Of a stretch of 13,268 nucleotides of DNA, positions 6,922 to 13,268 are shown in pieces. Position numbers and translations under genes: made by a program. The stretch comes from Candidatus Heimdallarchaeota archaeon (GTDB lineage: Archaea; Asgardarchaeota; Njordarchaeia; Njordarchaeales; JAMOTR01). The stretch lies in assembly GCA_027068385.1 (NCBI GenBank), contig JAMOTR010000006.1, positions 1-13,268 of the forward strand, read 5' to 3'. Position 1 is the stretch's first letter. Every line of letters begins with the position of its first letter. The notes under the pieces are model-generated. The model ran no database searches. It was not told where the DNA came from and was given only the letters and a program-made list of their open reading frames with translations.

Positions 6922-8155
6922 GGAACGTCCCAAGTATCGCCGTGATGATGAAGAGACCTACGAAAGCCGCGAATCCGTAGTATCCGGGATATCCTAAGGA
7001 TTCGGCTAACTGCATCATAGCGCCTCCGGCCATGATTCCGGTCATGTTTCCTAAGGCTATAGCGAAGTGATAAGCGGCCATAGAGGTTCCGAACATGCCT
7101 CCCGCGGTATCCCCTAGCTTAGCTAGAATCGCGGGTATGAGCGCTCCTATGAGGAAGAACCCGGGCGAGATGTAGAGAACGAACTTTAGCGTCTCATGTA
7201 TAGGATCTACGCCCATTTTCCGAACTACGTACGCGAGAACTCCTAGCGTAGGGAACCCTAAGGCCCCTATGACCATCACGGGCTTCCTACCTATTTTATC
7301 CGATACGCGTCCCCGTATGGGAGCGGGTAAAGCTATGGAGGCCGCGATCAAGGCAGACACGCTTCCTCCTTCGAACCCGCTCACCCCTAGATAGTGGCGA
7401 ATCACGTACGGCCCCCGCCCCTCTACGGAACCTAGAACTATAGCATAGCTGATCCGAGTAACGGCTAGGTCGCGACGCTCCTCAGCGAAGAACGCGCGAA
7501 TTGATCCTAGTAGCATATCTAAAGCGTTTCTAGCTACAGGCTTATTCGGAGAGGGACCGATCTCTTCTATGAGATGAGATATGATCCGGCCTAATAAGAG
7601 GAACGAAGATAAGACCGGATATACCTTCCGGGCCAGATGCGGGTTCTTATCCGCTCCGAAGAGCGTCCACAAGCTCCCGCCTATGAACAGGCCCGCGATT
7701 TGCCCCAGGTTTAGGGACATATCGTAACCGCCCATGTGCATTCCGCGGTATCTTTCGTCCACCCTAGCTAAGTAAGCTAACGTAGGGGTCACCTTCATGG
7801 CCGCTGCCGTACCGTGGATGAGGTGAGCGATCGATAAGTATATGACTATGTACTTTTTCGTCTCGATTAAGGCTGTACCCGAATATAGAGCTAAGGCTAA
7901 GGACCCTAGAAGCATGCTCCTCCTTATCCGCGTTACCGGACCAGTAATGTCCGAATAATATCCGAAAACGCCCGCAAGAAGCATCTCCGCTAAGAAATAC
8001 GTGATCTGAACGAAGCCTATTTCGGAATAAGAGAACCCGACGTCGCGCATATAGAAGGTAAGCGTTATGATCACGGCCCCGAAGCCGAGGCGGAGGAGAA
8101 ACGTTAATATGTATAGTAATAGAACGTCCCTCGTTACGTTCTTTAATTCGCGCAT
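6878..8155 (-). CDS. MFS transporter
   Basis: A 425-residue major facilitator superfamily permease with about 12 hydrophobic segments (for example 10-35, 46-66, 80-97, 102-120, 145-165, 180-197, 233-250, 264-281, 293-312, 325-345, 355-380, 391-412). The MFS motif A is clear in the second half as GRVSDKIGRKP (282-292), between helices 8 and 9. The first-half copy is degenerate: GYYSDITGPVTRIRRS at 65-80 keeps the Gly, Asp and Arg-Arg. Substrate cannot be deduced; the closest general look is drug/sugar-type MFS. The start ATG at 8155 puts about ten residues before helix 1. Two upstream signals compete: a TATA-like AAATATTA centred 27 bases before (leaderless) and AGGAG 8 bases before the ATG. 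It is monocistronic, divergent from hflX and convergent with THEP1, with a 44-base overlap. Confidence 0.88.
   Translation of the reverse strand: MRELKNVTRDVLLLYILTFLLRLGFGAVIITLTFYMRDVGFSYSEIGFVQITYFLAEMLLAGVFGYYSDITGPVTRIRRSMLLGSLALALYSGTALIETKKYIVIYLSIAHLIHGTAAAMKVTPTLAYLARVDERYRGMHMGGYDMSLNLGQIAGLFIGGSLWTLFGADKNPHLARKVYPVLSSFLLLGRIISHLIEEIGPSPNKPVARNALDMLLGSIRAFFAEERRDLAVTRISYAIVLGSVEGRGPYVIRHYLGVSGFEGGSVSALIAASIALPAPIRGRVSDKIGRKPVMVIGALGFPTLGVLAYVVRKMGVDPIHETLKFVLYISPGFFLIGALIPAILAKLGDTAGGMFGTSMAAYHFAIALGNMTGIMAGGAMMQLAESLGYPGYYGFAAFVGLFIITAILGTFLIKEDKKVDAAAQE
6903..6917 (+). terminator. T-runs at the THEP1 3' end
   Basis: CTTTTTATCCTCTTTTATG holds two T-runs ending at the THEP1 stop and lies wholly within the opposing MFS gene. 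It is the only T-rich stretch near the operon end, so termination there is plausible but not proven. Confidence 0.35.
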
Positions 8156-8177
8156 AACATCTGCTCCTTTAGACTCT

Positions 8178-8185
8178 AATATTTC
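8178..8185 (-). promoter_or_regulatory. TATA box for the MFS gene
   Basis: The minus strand reads AAATATTA centred 27 bases before the ATG at 8155. If used, the AGGAG at 8168-8164 would fall outside the mRNA. Confidence 0.5.
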
Positions 8186-8261
8186 GAACTGATTTGATTC
8201 TTCGATCGGGGAGGTTTAATAACGTTCTCATTTTCTTATCTCGACTCGGATTAAGCATCCG

Positions 8262-8269
8262 AATATATT
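8262..8269 (+). promoter_or_regulatory. TATA box for hflX
   Basis: AATATATT is centred about 24-26 bases before the GTG at 8288 and the ATG at 8291. A second TATA-like TTTATAT at 8274-8280 is too close to the start to serve the full reading frame. Confidence 0.6.
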
Positions 8270-8287
8270 CTTGTTTATATCATAGAA

Positions 8288-9370
8288 GTGATGTATAAGC
8301 GCGCGATATTAGGTATAGTAAAAGAGCCTCACGATCATGTACGGTATAAGGTACGCTTACTAGAGCTGAGGCGCTTAGCGGAAGCGATAGGGATAAACGT
8401 TGTGGGCGAAGTGATACAATCGGCAAGGAAATCATCTAGCGCTCGGCTCTTCGGTCGCGGGAAGGTGGAGGAGATTAAGCAGATAGTAGAGGAGCGCGAC
8501 GCCGATGTGTTCATAGTTTATAACTCTATGAAACCCAACCAGAAGCTCAACCTCACGAACTATCTTAATATCGACGTTATAGATCGCTACGAACTTACCC
8601 TTTTAATCTTCGAACAGGAGGCTCACGATCCTATCGCGAAGCTGCAGATAGAATACGCTAAGCTCCGCCTTATGGTCCCCTTAGTGAAGGCTATGGTCGC
8701 TATGCGCTATAGAGGACATAGGCCCGGGTTCCTAGCCGGAGGAGAATACGGATATCGTAGGATGCTATCGCTCATACGTCGTCGCATGGCGAAACTAGAA
8801 AAGGAGATAAAAGCGAGGCTCAAGCGGAAGGAAGAACGGATCAAGAAAATCAAGAGACGCTTTCCGATAGTATGTATCACGGGATATTATAACGCGGGAA
8901 AGACGACGCTATTTAACGCTCTTACGGGGGCCGCGCGTGAGGTGAGCGATAGGCCTTTCACGACCCTCTCCCCGAAGTATAAGCCGTTGGAGCGGAAGGG
9001 TAATAGGATCATGTTCGTCGACACTATAGGGTTCGTATTAGACGTCGATCCCCGTTTCATAGGAAGCTTTCAGCTCAACCTTCTAGATATGAAGTATGCG
9101 GATCTCGTGTTGTTCTTAGTAAGCGCGGACGATTTGCCGTTCGTCGTGACCACGAAGATCAATCAGGGGTTAGAGTTCGTACCAAACGAGAACGTGCTCG
9201 TGGTGTTAAACAAAATAGATTTACTCGAAGACATGACGCCAGAGGAGTTCATGAGAGAGGTGGGATACGAAGGGGAGCGGATAGCGATTTCGGCTAAAGA
9301 GAAGATAAACCTCGATAAGCTACTCGATAAAATCACGGAGATGATCAAGCGTCGAAGATCATCGTTTTAA
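8288..9370 (+). CDS. hflX: GTPase HflX (ribosome-associated)
   Basis: A 360-residue (359 if the second codon, ATG 8291, is the start) HflX-family GTPase. HflX binds the large ribosomal subunit and, in studied species, splits or rescues stalled ribosomes. The N-terminal HflX domain (about 5-145) carries GRGKVEEIKQ (56-65) and the AKLQIEYAKLRL block (117-128). A long, very basic coiled-coil helix follows (about 155-192). The G domain has G1 GYYNAGKTTLFN (199-210), the switch I Thr in FTTLSPK (224-230), G3 DTIGF (245-249), G4 NKID (308-311) and ISAK (334-337). The loop between the two halves reads GFLAGGEYGYRR, where bacterial HflX has a GGPGE-type motif. The extra C-terminal domain of some bacterial HflX is absent. 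The stop codon lies within the TATA-like element of the downstream tRNA gene. Confidence 0.93.
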   Translation: MMYKRAILGIVKEPHDHVRYKVRLLELRRLAEAIGINVVGEVIQSARKSSSARLFGRGKVEEIKQIVEERDADVFIVYNSMKPNQKLNLTNYLNIDVIDRYELTLLIFEQEAHDPIAKLQIEYAKLRLMVPLVKAMVAMRYRGHRPGFLAGGEYGYRRMLSLIRRRMAKLEKEIKARLKRKEERIKKIKRRFPIVCITGYYNAGKTTLFNALTGAAREVSDRPFTTLSPKYKPLERKGNRIMFVDTIGFVLDVDPRFIGSFQLNLLDMKYADLVLFLVSADDLPFVVTTKINQGLEFVPNENVLVVLNKIDLLEDMTPEEFMREVGYEGERIAISAKEKINLDKLLDKITEMIKRRRSSF

Positions 9371-9374
9371 ATAT
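9365..9374 (+). promoter_or_regulatory. TATA box for tRNA-Arg(TCT), overlapping the hflX stop
   Basis: TTTTAAATAT is centred about 26 bases before the tRNA 5' end. It includes the TAA of hflX (9368-9370) and its T-run may also help end the hflX transcript. Confidence 0.6.
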
Positions 9375-9394
9375 CATGATCACATACGACCATA

Positions 9395-9469
9395 GGGGCC
9401 GTAGCTCAGCCTGGATAGAGCGCGGGACTTCTAATCCCGTGGTCCCGGGTTCAAATCCCGGCGGCCCCG
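9395..9469 (+). tRNA. tRNA-Arg (anticodon TCT)
   Basis: A complete 75-base cloverleaf. The acceptor GGGGCCG pairs with CGGCCCC (9462-9468), and the discriminator is G9469. The D-stem is GCTC/GAGC; the anticodon stem CGGGA/TCCCG encloses CTTCTAA, giving anticodon TCT at 9430-9432 (codon AGA). The T-arm is CCGGG-TTCAAAT-CCCGG. There is no intron and no encoded CCA. The 3' end is one base from the stop of the opposing gene. Confidence 0.97.
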
Positions 9470-9470
9470 C

Positions 9471-10469
9471 TCACTTAATCGTACCGACGACGGGTACCTC
9501 CGTTAGGCATCCGGTCACGTAGAATTCCCCTTCTCCGATGCCGTGTAAGGCGTTCATCCGGATGTACTGCTTATGAGTCTCTAGGGTTATGGGTCCGAAT
9601 ATTATAAGAGACGAGGTGAGCTTAAGGACGGACGTTAGATATCCGTGTTCGCTGTACCCTAGAAGTATCCGAGCGGTCTTGGGGTTACTCATATAAGGTA
9701 CTATGGGGGTGGGACCGAGCACGAGGCCTGCGGCTTGCTTTTTATAATCTTCTACGATTACCACTCCTTTATCTATCTCGTTTAGCACCCTAGCTAGGTT
9801 CTTAAGGTTATCTACTTTCCGTTTTCCGGACTCCGGAGTCGTATTATTAGGTAGCGTATCCCGGTCCTCCATGCCCCGACCTAGATAGAATATAGGCATC
9901 CTATCCTCGAAGTGTTTGACGATCTTATCTAATACTTTGAGTTTCTCTTCCTCACTCCCTAATATCGCGAGGTTCCTGTGAAAGATGCACTTCTCGCTTA
10001 TTTTAATGGGAACGTTTTCCCCTCTTACCTTCCCTATCTCTATCTCCCCCGATGCTACCAGGGATTCTAATATGTGCTTAGGGGGCTTCACGATCTTACT
10101 TCCCGGAATCACCACGTGAACCGGGTATTTTTCGTTCTTGTATATGAACGTGTGTACATAGATAGAAGCTATGTACGCTACGTCCTCCAAGTCCGCTATA
10201 TCGAGCACGTCGACGTCCTCAAACAAGTTCATGGTGTCCCCGCGAGAGAGCGAATAGGGGGCCTTTGAGTTCCTATCTAATAGCGGTCTCCTTACCTCTA
10301 TGCTGAGGACGTTCCCGAGTATGTACATTTGCTCTTCGTCGAGGATTATCGGAATCGCGATAAGATCTCCCACGGATACCTCCCCAACCATATCCTCGAG
10401 CAAAGCGGCCTGAATTATAGGGGGCCTAGCGGGACTAAGCACGTATCCTAAAGTTATGAACTCCGCCAT
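9471..10469 (-). CDS. HAS-barrel / HerA-like protein with a lost P-loop (probable pseudo-ATPase)
   Basis: A 332-residue protein that looks like a shrunken HerA/FtsK-type ATPase (active forms are about 500 residues). Residues 5-60 resemble the HAS-barrel (LGYVLSP, then VGDLIAIP and ILGNVLSIEV). IEIGKVRG (143-150) matches the beta-strand before the ATPase domain. At the P-loop position the chain reads NLAILGSEEEKLKVLDKIVK (166-185), keeping the strand-Leu-Gly and the helix but with Ser-Glu-Glu-Glu in place of the Walker A glycines and Lys-Ser/Thr. GVVIVEDYKK (235-244) could be the Walker B remnant. The C-terminus (ALHGIGEGEFYVTGCLTEVP, 307-326) fits HerA's GEA..tG...P ending. I infer that it cannot bind ATP in the normal way. 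No NurA, Mre11 or Rad50 gene is next to it. The frame is intact with no stops, so it is probably kept by selection. Identification is by eye and moderate. Confidence 0.55.
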   Translation of the reverse strand: MAEFITLGYVLSPARPPIIQAALLEDMVGEVSVGDLIAIPIILDEEQMYILGNVLSIEVRRPLLDRNSKAPYSLSRGDTMNLFEDVDVLDIADLEDVAYIASIYVHTFIYKNEKYPVHVVIPGSKIVKPPKHILESLVASGEIEIGKVRGENVPIKISEKCIFHRNLAILGSEEEKLKVLDKIVKHFEDRMPIFYLGRGMEDRDTLPNNTTPESGKRKVDNLKNLARVLNEIDKGVVIVEDYKKQAAGLVLGPTPIVPYMSNPKTARILLGYSEHGYLTSVLKLTSSLIIFGPITLETHKQYIRMNALHGIGEGEFYVTGCLTEVPVVGTIK

Positions 10470-10488
10470 AGTATGAGTAATGGGGATC

Positions 10489-10497
10489 TATTTATTG
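10489..10497 (-). promoter_or_regulatory. TATA-like element for the HerA-like gene
   Basis: The minus strand reads AATAAATAG about 24 bases before the ATG at 10469. It follows the T-run of the upstream operon by only a few bases. Confidence 0.45.
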
Positions 10498-10510
10498 TAA
10501 GACGAGCGCG

Positions 10511-10518
10511 ATAAAAAT
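10511..10518 (-). terminator. T-run after the MoxR-DUF58-membrane protein operon
   Basis: The minus strand has a T5 (CTATTTTTATC) directly past the TGA at 10522. It separates this operon from the next promoter on the same strand. Confidence 0.45.
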
Positions 10519-10521
10519 AGG

Positions 10522-11406
10522 TCATTCTCTCTTAAGTAGCCCTGAGTATCTCAGAGATACGATGTATAGTAGGGACCCTAACCGCGCTATGAATATCATG
10601 TAAATCTCGGGCTGGGAGGTCTCGACGGATACCGAGATCGACTCGTACACGGAAGCCTTGAAGATTATCTGCGCGAGGTACCGGGTAGCGTAGGCGAGTG
10701 TTATCGCTAACGCTATGCTAAGTATCGAGCCCACCATCGCGGCCACCGCTACGCGCCCTATCTTAGCGATTTCTGACCCTAAAGTGAGGCGCGACCGGAA
10801 GTTCCTATCCTTCTTCTTCATCTCCTCAACGTACGCCTTAAGCCTCGTTACGGGTACGTGAGTATATCCGTTTAGGACGTTCTTGATCCTCTTTAAGCGC
10901 ATCGCGTACGGTTCGAGCATGTTTACCGAATAATAATACGTGTGGATCGAGCTGATGAGGGCGAGTAATACTAGAACTAAGAACACCGTGGGTATAGGAA
11001 CTTCGTGTCCCGTAAGGATTCCCACTAAGAGCGCGACGATGCTCAGAGAGAGTCCCGCGTAAGCGTGGGATAACTCCGCATCATATAAGTACCGGAAAGC
11101 ATAAACGGCCGCTAAGAACAGGGTTATCGTCCGTATCGTGGGCATGAGCGCGTTGATGATGACCTCCTTCGTTATCTCCGTATAATGGATCCCCCATACC
11201 TCTTCCACGTAACCTATCGCCACGTTTAGTGAGGCTCCGTAAGAGAGAACGAGCAAGTAAGCTAGAGCTAAGGCGAGTAGCGACTCTAGTATCATCTTGA
11301 AGTTCGTAGCGCCGCTCGATAGCGCGTCGACGCTCCGCGTAAACAAGACTATAGAAAACCGAGAGATCGACCGTATAGCGTACCGTATGAGGAACCTTAG
11401 TCTCAT
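10522..11406 (-). CDS. Six-helix membrane protein of the MoxR-DUF58 operon
   Basis: A 294-residue integral membrane protein I do not recognise as a named family. The N-terminus (1-25) is strongly basic (RLRFLIRYAIRSISR). Hydrophobic segments lie at about 39-57, 85-107, 115-133, 139-158, 217-241 and 268-285. A charged cytoplasmic loop (about 166-216, rich in Lys/Arg) separates helices 4 and 5. No catalytic motif or vWA domain is seen. Its ATG overlaps the DUF58 TGA by 4 bases (ATGA), and GAGGT at 11418-11414 stands 7 bases before the start, a good match to the archaeal anti-SD. In other genomes, MoxR-DUF58 operons often carry a membrane or transglutaminase-like protein in the same place; this may be a local counterpart. 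Its role is inferred only from the operon. Confidence 0.7.
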   Translation of the reverse strand: MRLRFLIRYAIRSISRFSIVLFTRSVDALSSGATNFKMILESLLALALAYLLVLSYGASLNVAIGYVEEVWGIHYTEITKEVIINALMPTIRTITLFLAAVYAFRYLYDAELSHAYAGLSLSIVALLVGILTGHEVPIPTVFLVLVLLALISSIHTYYYSVNMLEPYAMRLKRIKNVLNGYTHVPVTRLKAYVEEMKKKDRNFRSRLTLGSEIAKIGRVAVAAMVGSILSIALAITLAYATRYLAQIIFKASVYESISVSVETSQPEIYMIFIARLGSLLYIVSLRYSGLLKRE

Positions 11407-12827
11407 ATTCTCAACCTCTTTAACGCGGCCGAACGCTTTAGGGCCACTAGCGCTTTGACGAACTCCTTCATGAAGTCCTTCGGACCTACGGTGATCACCG
11501 GGACACCCAGTTCGCGTATCCTACGTTCGGCCTCAATGCGGTTCAGCCTATATTTATAAGAATACGACTCTGCTAGGTATTTCCCTAGTTCCCCTAAGTC
11601 TTCGTACGGCTCGAAGTACGGGGTGAACGGAGCGATCACTATCACATGGGTGCGCCTCGCTAAGAGACGCTTGATTCCTTGTATCGTATTGTGTATGTTC
11701 CCCTCGAGGTCCGAGATTATGAACACTCCATCGAAACGCCTATCTAAAGCGAACAGACGCCTCACCATATTATCGAGATTCGGAACGCCTCTAGGCTGCA
11801 ACAGCGCGAGGTCTTCGAGCACTTTCATCTTGATCCTATGAGGGGCCTTAGCCTTATACAAGAACACGGGTCTCTCCTGATACGCCCCGATCCCTACGAA
11901 GTCCTTAGACTTCTCAGCGATGCGCATTAATACCATCGCGGCGCGTATCGCGTAATCGAGCTTCGTATTACGTTCCTCCCCTATTCCCATCGTAAACGAA
12001 GAGTCTATGAGAAGGTATATGCGCATGTCACGCTCCGTCGTGAACTCCTTCACCATAAGCTCATTATATCTAGCGTATGCCTTCCGATCTATGAAGCGCG
12101 GATCGTCACCGGGATAGAACTTCCTCAGACCTACGAAGTCCATTCCCGTTCCGATCGCGAGCGACTGGTGTACTCCAGATAAGAACCCGCTTTTACTCCT
12201 CCGTAGCGAAAGCTCTATCTTGGCCACGTCCTCATATGGGGGATATACGAGTACTTCTACGTATGATTCTACGGTACGCTTCACCGAGAACAGGGCCGCG
12301 CGGTCGCGTATGATGATGTCTGTTGGGCCTATCTTATACTTACCTCTTACGGGAGCGTAGAGTACGTAACTAAACTCTACGGATCCATGAGGAGGAATCG
12401 CTAACACCGCATAATTATCGCCCAGAGCGAGATCCATAGAGTCCGGAATCGCATCATACACCTCGGCAACGGGTATCGGAGAACGCGATTTATTGATAAT
12501 GCGCACCGTTACGGTGACGAAGTTTCCAGCGAATACGCGGTCGCGATCTACGGTCTTCTGAACGATTAAAGAAGCCTTCGCAGCACGCGTAAATAGGAGC
12601 ATGGACACGAACGTCTCGATGATCAATGCGGCCCCTACGATCGCGAACGCGAGAGCGGTTGAGAACAGGGACTCGGAGAATAAGCCGGGCAATAAGGTCT
12701 TTATTAAATCATAGGCTTGAAGCCTCGCGAAGAGCGTAGAATAAGCGGCTAGATTATACACGACGACCGACAACGTCATCAAGACGATCCCAAAAATGAT
12801 GTGTATCTTACCCCTACGCGTAATCAT
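11403..12827 (-). CDS. DUF58 (vWA-fold) protein, membrane anchored
   Basis: A 474-residue DUF58 protein. Two N-terminal membrane helices (about 7-29 and 55-79) precede a beta-rich domain (about 85-200, resembling an archaeal surface-type beta-sandwich). The DUF58 signature follows at 238-262: YPGDDPRFIDRKAYARYNEL with VKEF after it; the usual IDWKA has Arg for Trp here. A vWA-type MIDAS is seen as DSSFTM (275-280) and ISDLEG (371-376). DUF58 proteins pair with MoxR AAA+ ATPases, which are thought to help mature or insert metal-binding protein complexes. The start follows the MoxR stop by 6 bases, with GTGAT at 12837-12833 as an SD match 5 bases before ATG. It overlaps the downstream membrane protein by 4 bases, so the three genes form one operon. 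Confidence 0.9.
   Translation of the reverse strand: MITRRGKIHIIFGIVLMTLSVVVYNLAAYSTLFARLQAYDLIKTLLPGLFSESLFSTALAFAIVGAALIIETFVSMLLFTRAAKASLIVQKTVDRDRVFAGNFVTVTVRIINKSRSPIPVAEVYDAIPDSMDLALGDNYAVLAIPPHGSVEFSYVLYAPVRGKYKIGPTDIIIRDRAALFSVKRTVESYVEVLVYPPYEDVAKIELSLRRSKSGFLSGVHQSLAIGTGMDFVGLRKFYPGDDPRFIDRKAYARYNELMVKEFTTERDMRIYLLIDSSFTMGIGEERNTKLDYAIRAAMVLMRIAEKSKDFVGIGAYQERPVFLYKAKAPHRIKMKVLEDLALLQPRGVPNLDNMVRRLFALDRRFDGVFIISDLEGNIHNTIQGIKRLLARRTHVIVIAPFTPYFEPYEDLGELGKYLAESYSYKYRLNRIEAERRIRELGVPVITVGPKDFMKEFVKALVALKRSAALKRLRI
11414..11418 (-). promoter_or_regulatory. Ribosome binding site of the six-helix membrane protein gene
   Basis: GAGGT on the minus strand, 7 bases before the ATG at 11406, lies inside the DUF58 coding end. 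It is the strongest SD match in the window and occurs where a leaderless start is impossible. Confidence 0.6.
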
Positions 12828-12837
12828 ATATCATCAC
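12828..12837 (-). promoter_or_regulatory. Ribosome binding site of the DUF58 gene
   Basis: The minus strand reads GTGATGATAT before the ATG. GTGAT matches the archaeal anti-SD (AUCACCUC). It lies partly in the MoxR stop codon, implying coupled translation. Confidence 0.5.
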
Positions 12838-13268
12838 GGCACGGGTATCTGTTGTAGTACTTGATCCACGATGGACATCCCCGTTATACCCTCCAGTTCA
12901 GCCTCCGGCTTGAGTATTAACCTATGATGGACCGCCCGCCTAGCCGCCTCTATAACGTCGTCTGGGATCACGTACGGTCTTCCTGACATAGCCGCGAAGG
13001 CTTTAGAGAGACCGAGCAAGGCTATTGAACCTCTTGGAGAGGGTCCTCCGCGTACATAGGGGTGTCTTCTACACGTTACTATAATGTCGCGTATGTAACG
13101 CATGATCGCGTCGCTCACGTACACGTCCTTCCGCACGATCCTCCTGAGCCTCATGATCGTTTCACCATCTAGGATCCTGCTCGTGGGAGTAGGTCTTATG
13201 TCTTCGTTCTTTAGACGTATGATCTTCAACTCATCGTCGGGAGATGGGTAAGAGAGTTCTATCTTCAC
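12834..13268 (-). CDS. MoxR-family AAA+ ATPase, C-terminal part (N-terminal part outside the window)
   Basis: The visible 145 codons are the C-terminal helical lid of a MoxR AAA+ ATPase; Walker A, Walker B and sensor 1 lie beyond the right edge. The start is therefore not known, and the leftmost visible codon is an internal Val. Family features in order: ELSYPSPDDEL, GGPSPRGSIALL (the sensor-2 region; the Arg of PSPRG contacts ATP), and SGRPYVIPDDVIEAA. The C-terminus has the typical amphipathic helix ahead of a short hydrophobic end. MoxR ATPases act as chaperones for partner vWA/DUF58 proteins, and the partner is the next gene downstream, 6 bases away. The operon promoter is outside the window. 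Confidence 0.92.
   Translation of the reverse strand: MKIELSYPSPDDELKIIRLKNEDIRPTPTSRILDGETIMRLRRIVRKDVYVSDAIMRYIRDIIVTCRRHPYVRGGPSPRGSIALLGLSKAFAAMSGRPYVIPDDVIEAARRAVHHRLILKPEAELEGITGMSIVDQVLQQIPVP

Larger units (their letters stand above)
8156..8287. other. Divergent intergenic region between MFS and hflX
   Basis: 132 bases carrying the two outward TATA elements and little else. No inverted repeat or operator-like palindrome is obvious by eye, and no small gene is supported. Confidence 0.5.

Noticed and set aside
6941..6950. GTGATGATGA, a box C-like motif (possible C/D sRNA) on the plus strand
   Set aside because: No box D (CTGA) or D'/C' pair follows at the expected distance, and it lies in the MFS coding region.
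8164..8168. AGGAG as the Shine-Dalgarno of the MFS gene
   Set aside because: Not a good match to the archaeal GAGGTG(A) core, and the TATA element predicts a start beyond it; kept only as an alternative.
8274..8280. TTTATAT as the hflX TATA box
   Set aside because: It would place transcription start downstream of the GTG/ATG; AATATATT at 8262 has the correct distance.
1..13268. Mobile elements, CRISPR arrays, prophage or toxin-antitoxin genes
   Set aside because: No transposase, integrase, spaced direct repeats or small paired genes could be found; base composition looks even across the window.

Overview
The window looks like chromosomal DNA of a thermophilic archaeon, most likely a member of the Thermoproteota (Crenarchaeota). 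It encodes an archaeal elongation factor 1-alpha, two tRNA-Arg genes (the complete one has no encoded CCA), an archaeal-type HflX, a THEP1 NTPase and a HAS-barrel/HerA-like protein. Most first genes have a TATA-like element centred about 24-28 bases before the start codon, which implies leaderless mRNAs. Ribosome binding sites that match the archaeal anti-SD appear only before internal operon genes. The genus cannot be fixed from the sequence alone.

Layout. 1-1290: a truncated tRNA-Arg(CCG) on the minus strand, divergent from a secreted, C-terminally anchored surface protein. 1294-2805: a stand-alone biotin-dependent carboxyltransferase subunit, converging on a TPR protein so tightly that their stop codons share bases. 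2802-5279: the TPR protein lies just downstream of EF-1-alpha, both on the minus strand, and a T-rich spacer probably ends one and starts the other. 5417-6921: an unrecognised 324-residue protein translationally coupled (ATGA) to a THEP1 nucleoside-triphosphatase. 6878-8155: an MFS transporter that overlaps the THEP1 3' end tail to tail. 8288-9469: HflX followed by tRNA-Arg(TCT). 9471-10469: a protein that reads as a HerA-family ATPase whose P-loop has been lost. 10522-13268: an operon of MoxR AAA+ ATPase (its N-terminal part lies outside the window), a DUF58 protein with a vWA fold, and a six-helix membrane protein.

Function. Three clusters stand out: translation (EF-1-alpha, HflX, two tRNA-Arg), a cell-surface/membrane maturation module (MoxR-DUF58-membrane protein), and acyl-CoA metabolism (carboxyltransferase without its biotin partners). 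The rest is housekeeping or uncharacterised. I see no insertion sequence, CRISPR array, prophage or clear sign of transfer. The most unusual items are the P-loop-less HerA-like protein, the divergent switch I region of EF-1-alpha, and the unknown protein coupled to THEP1.
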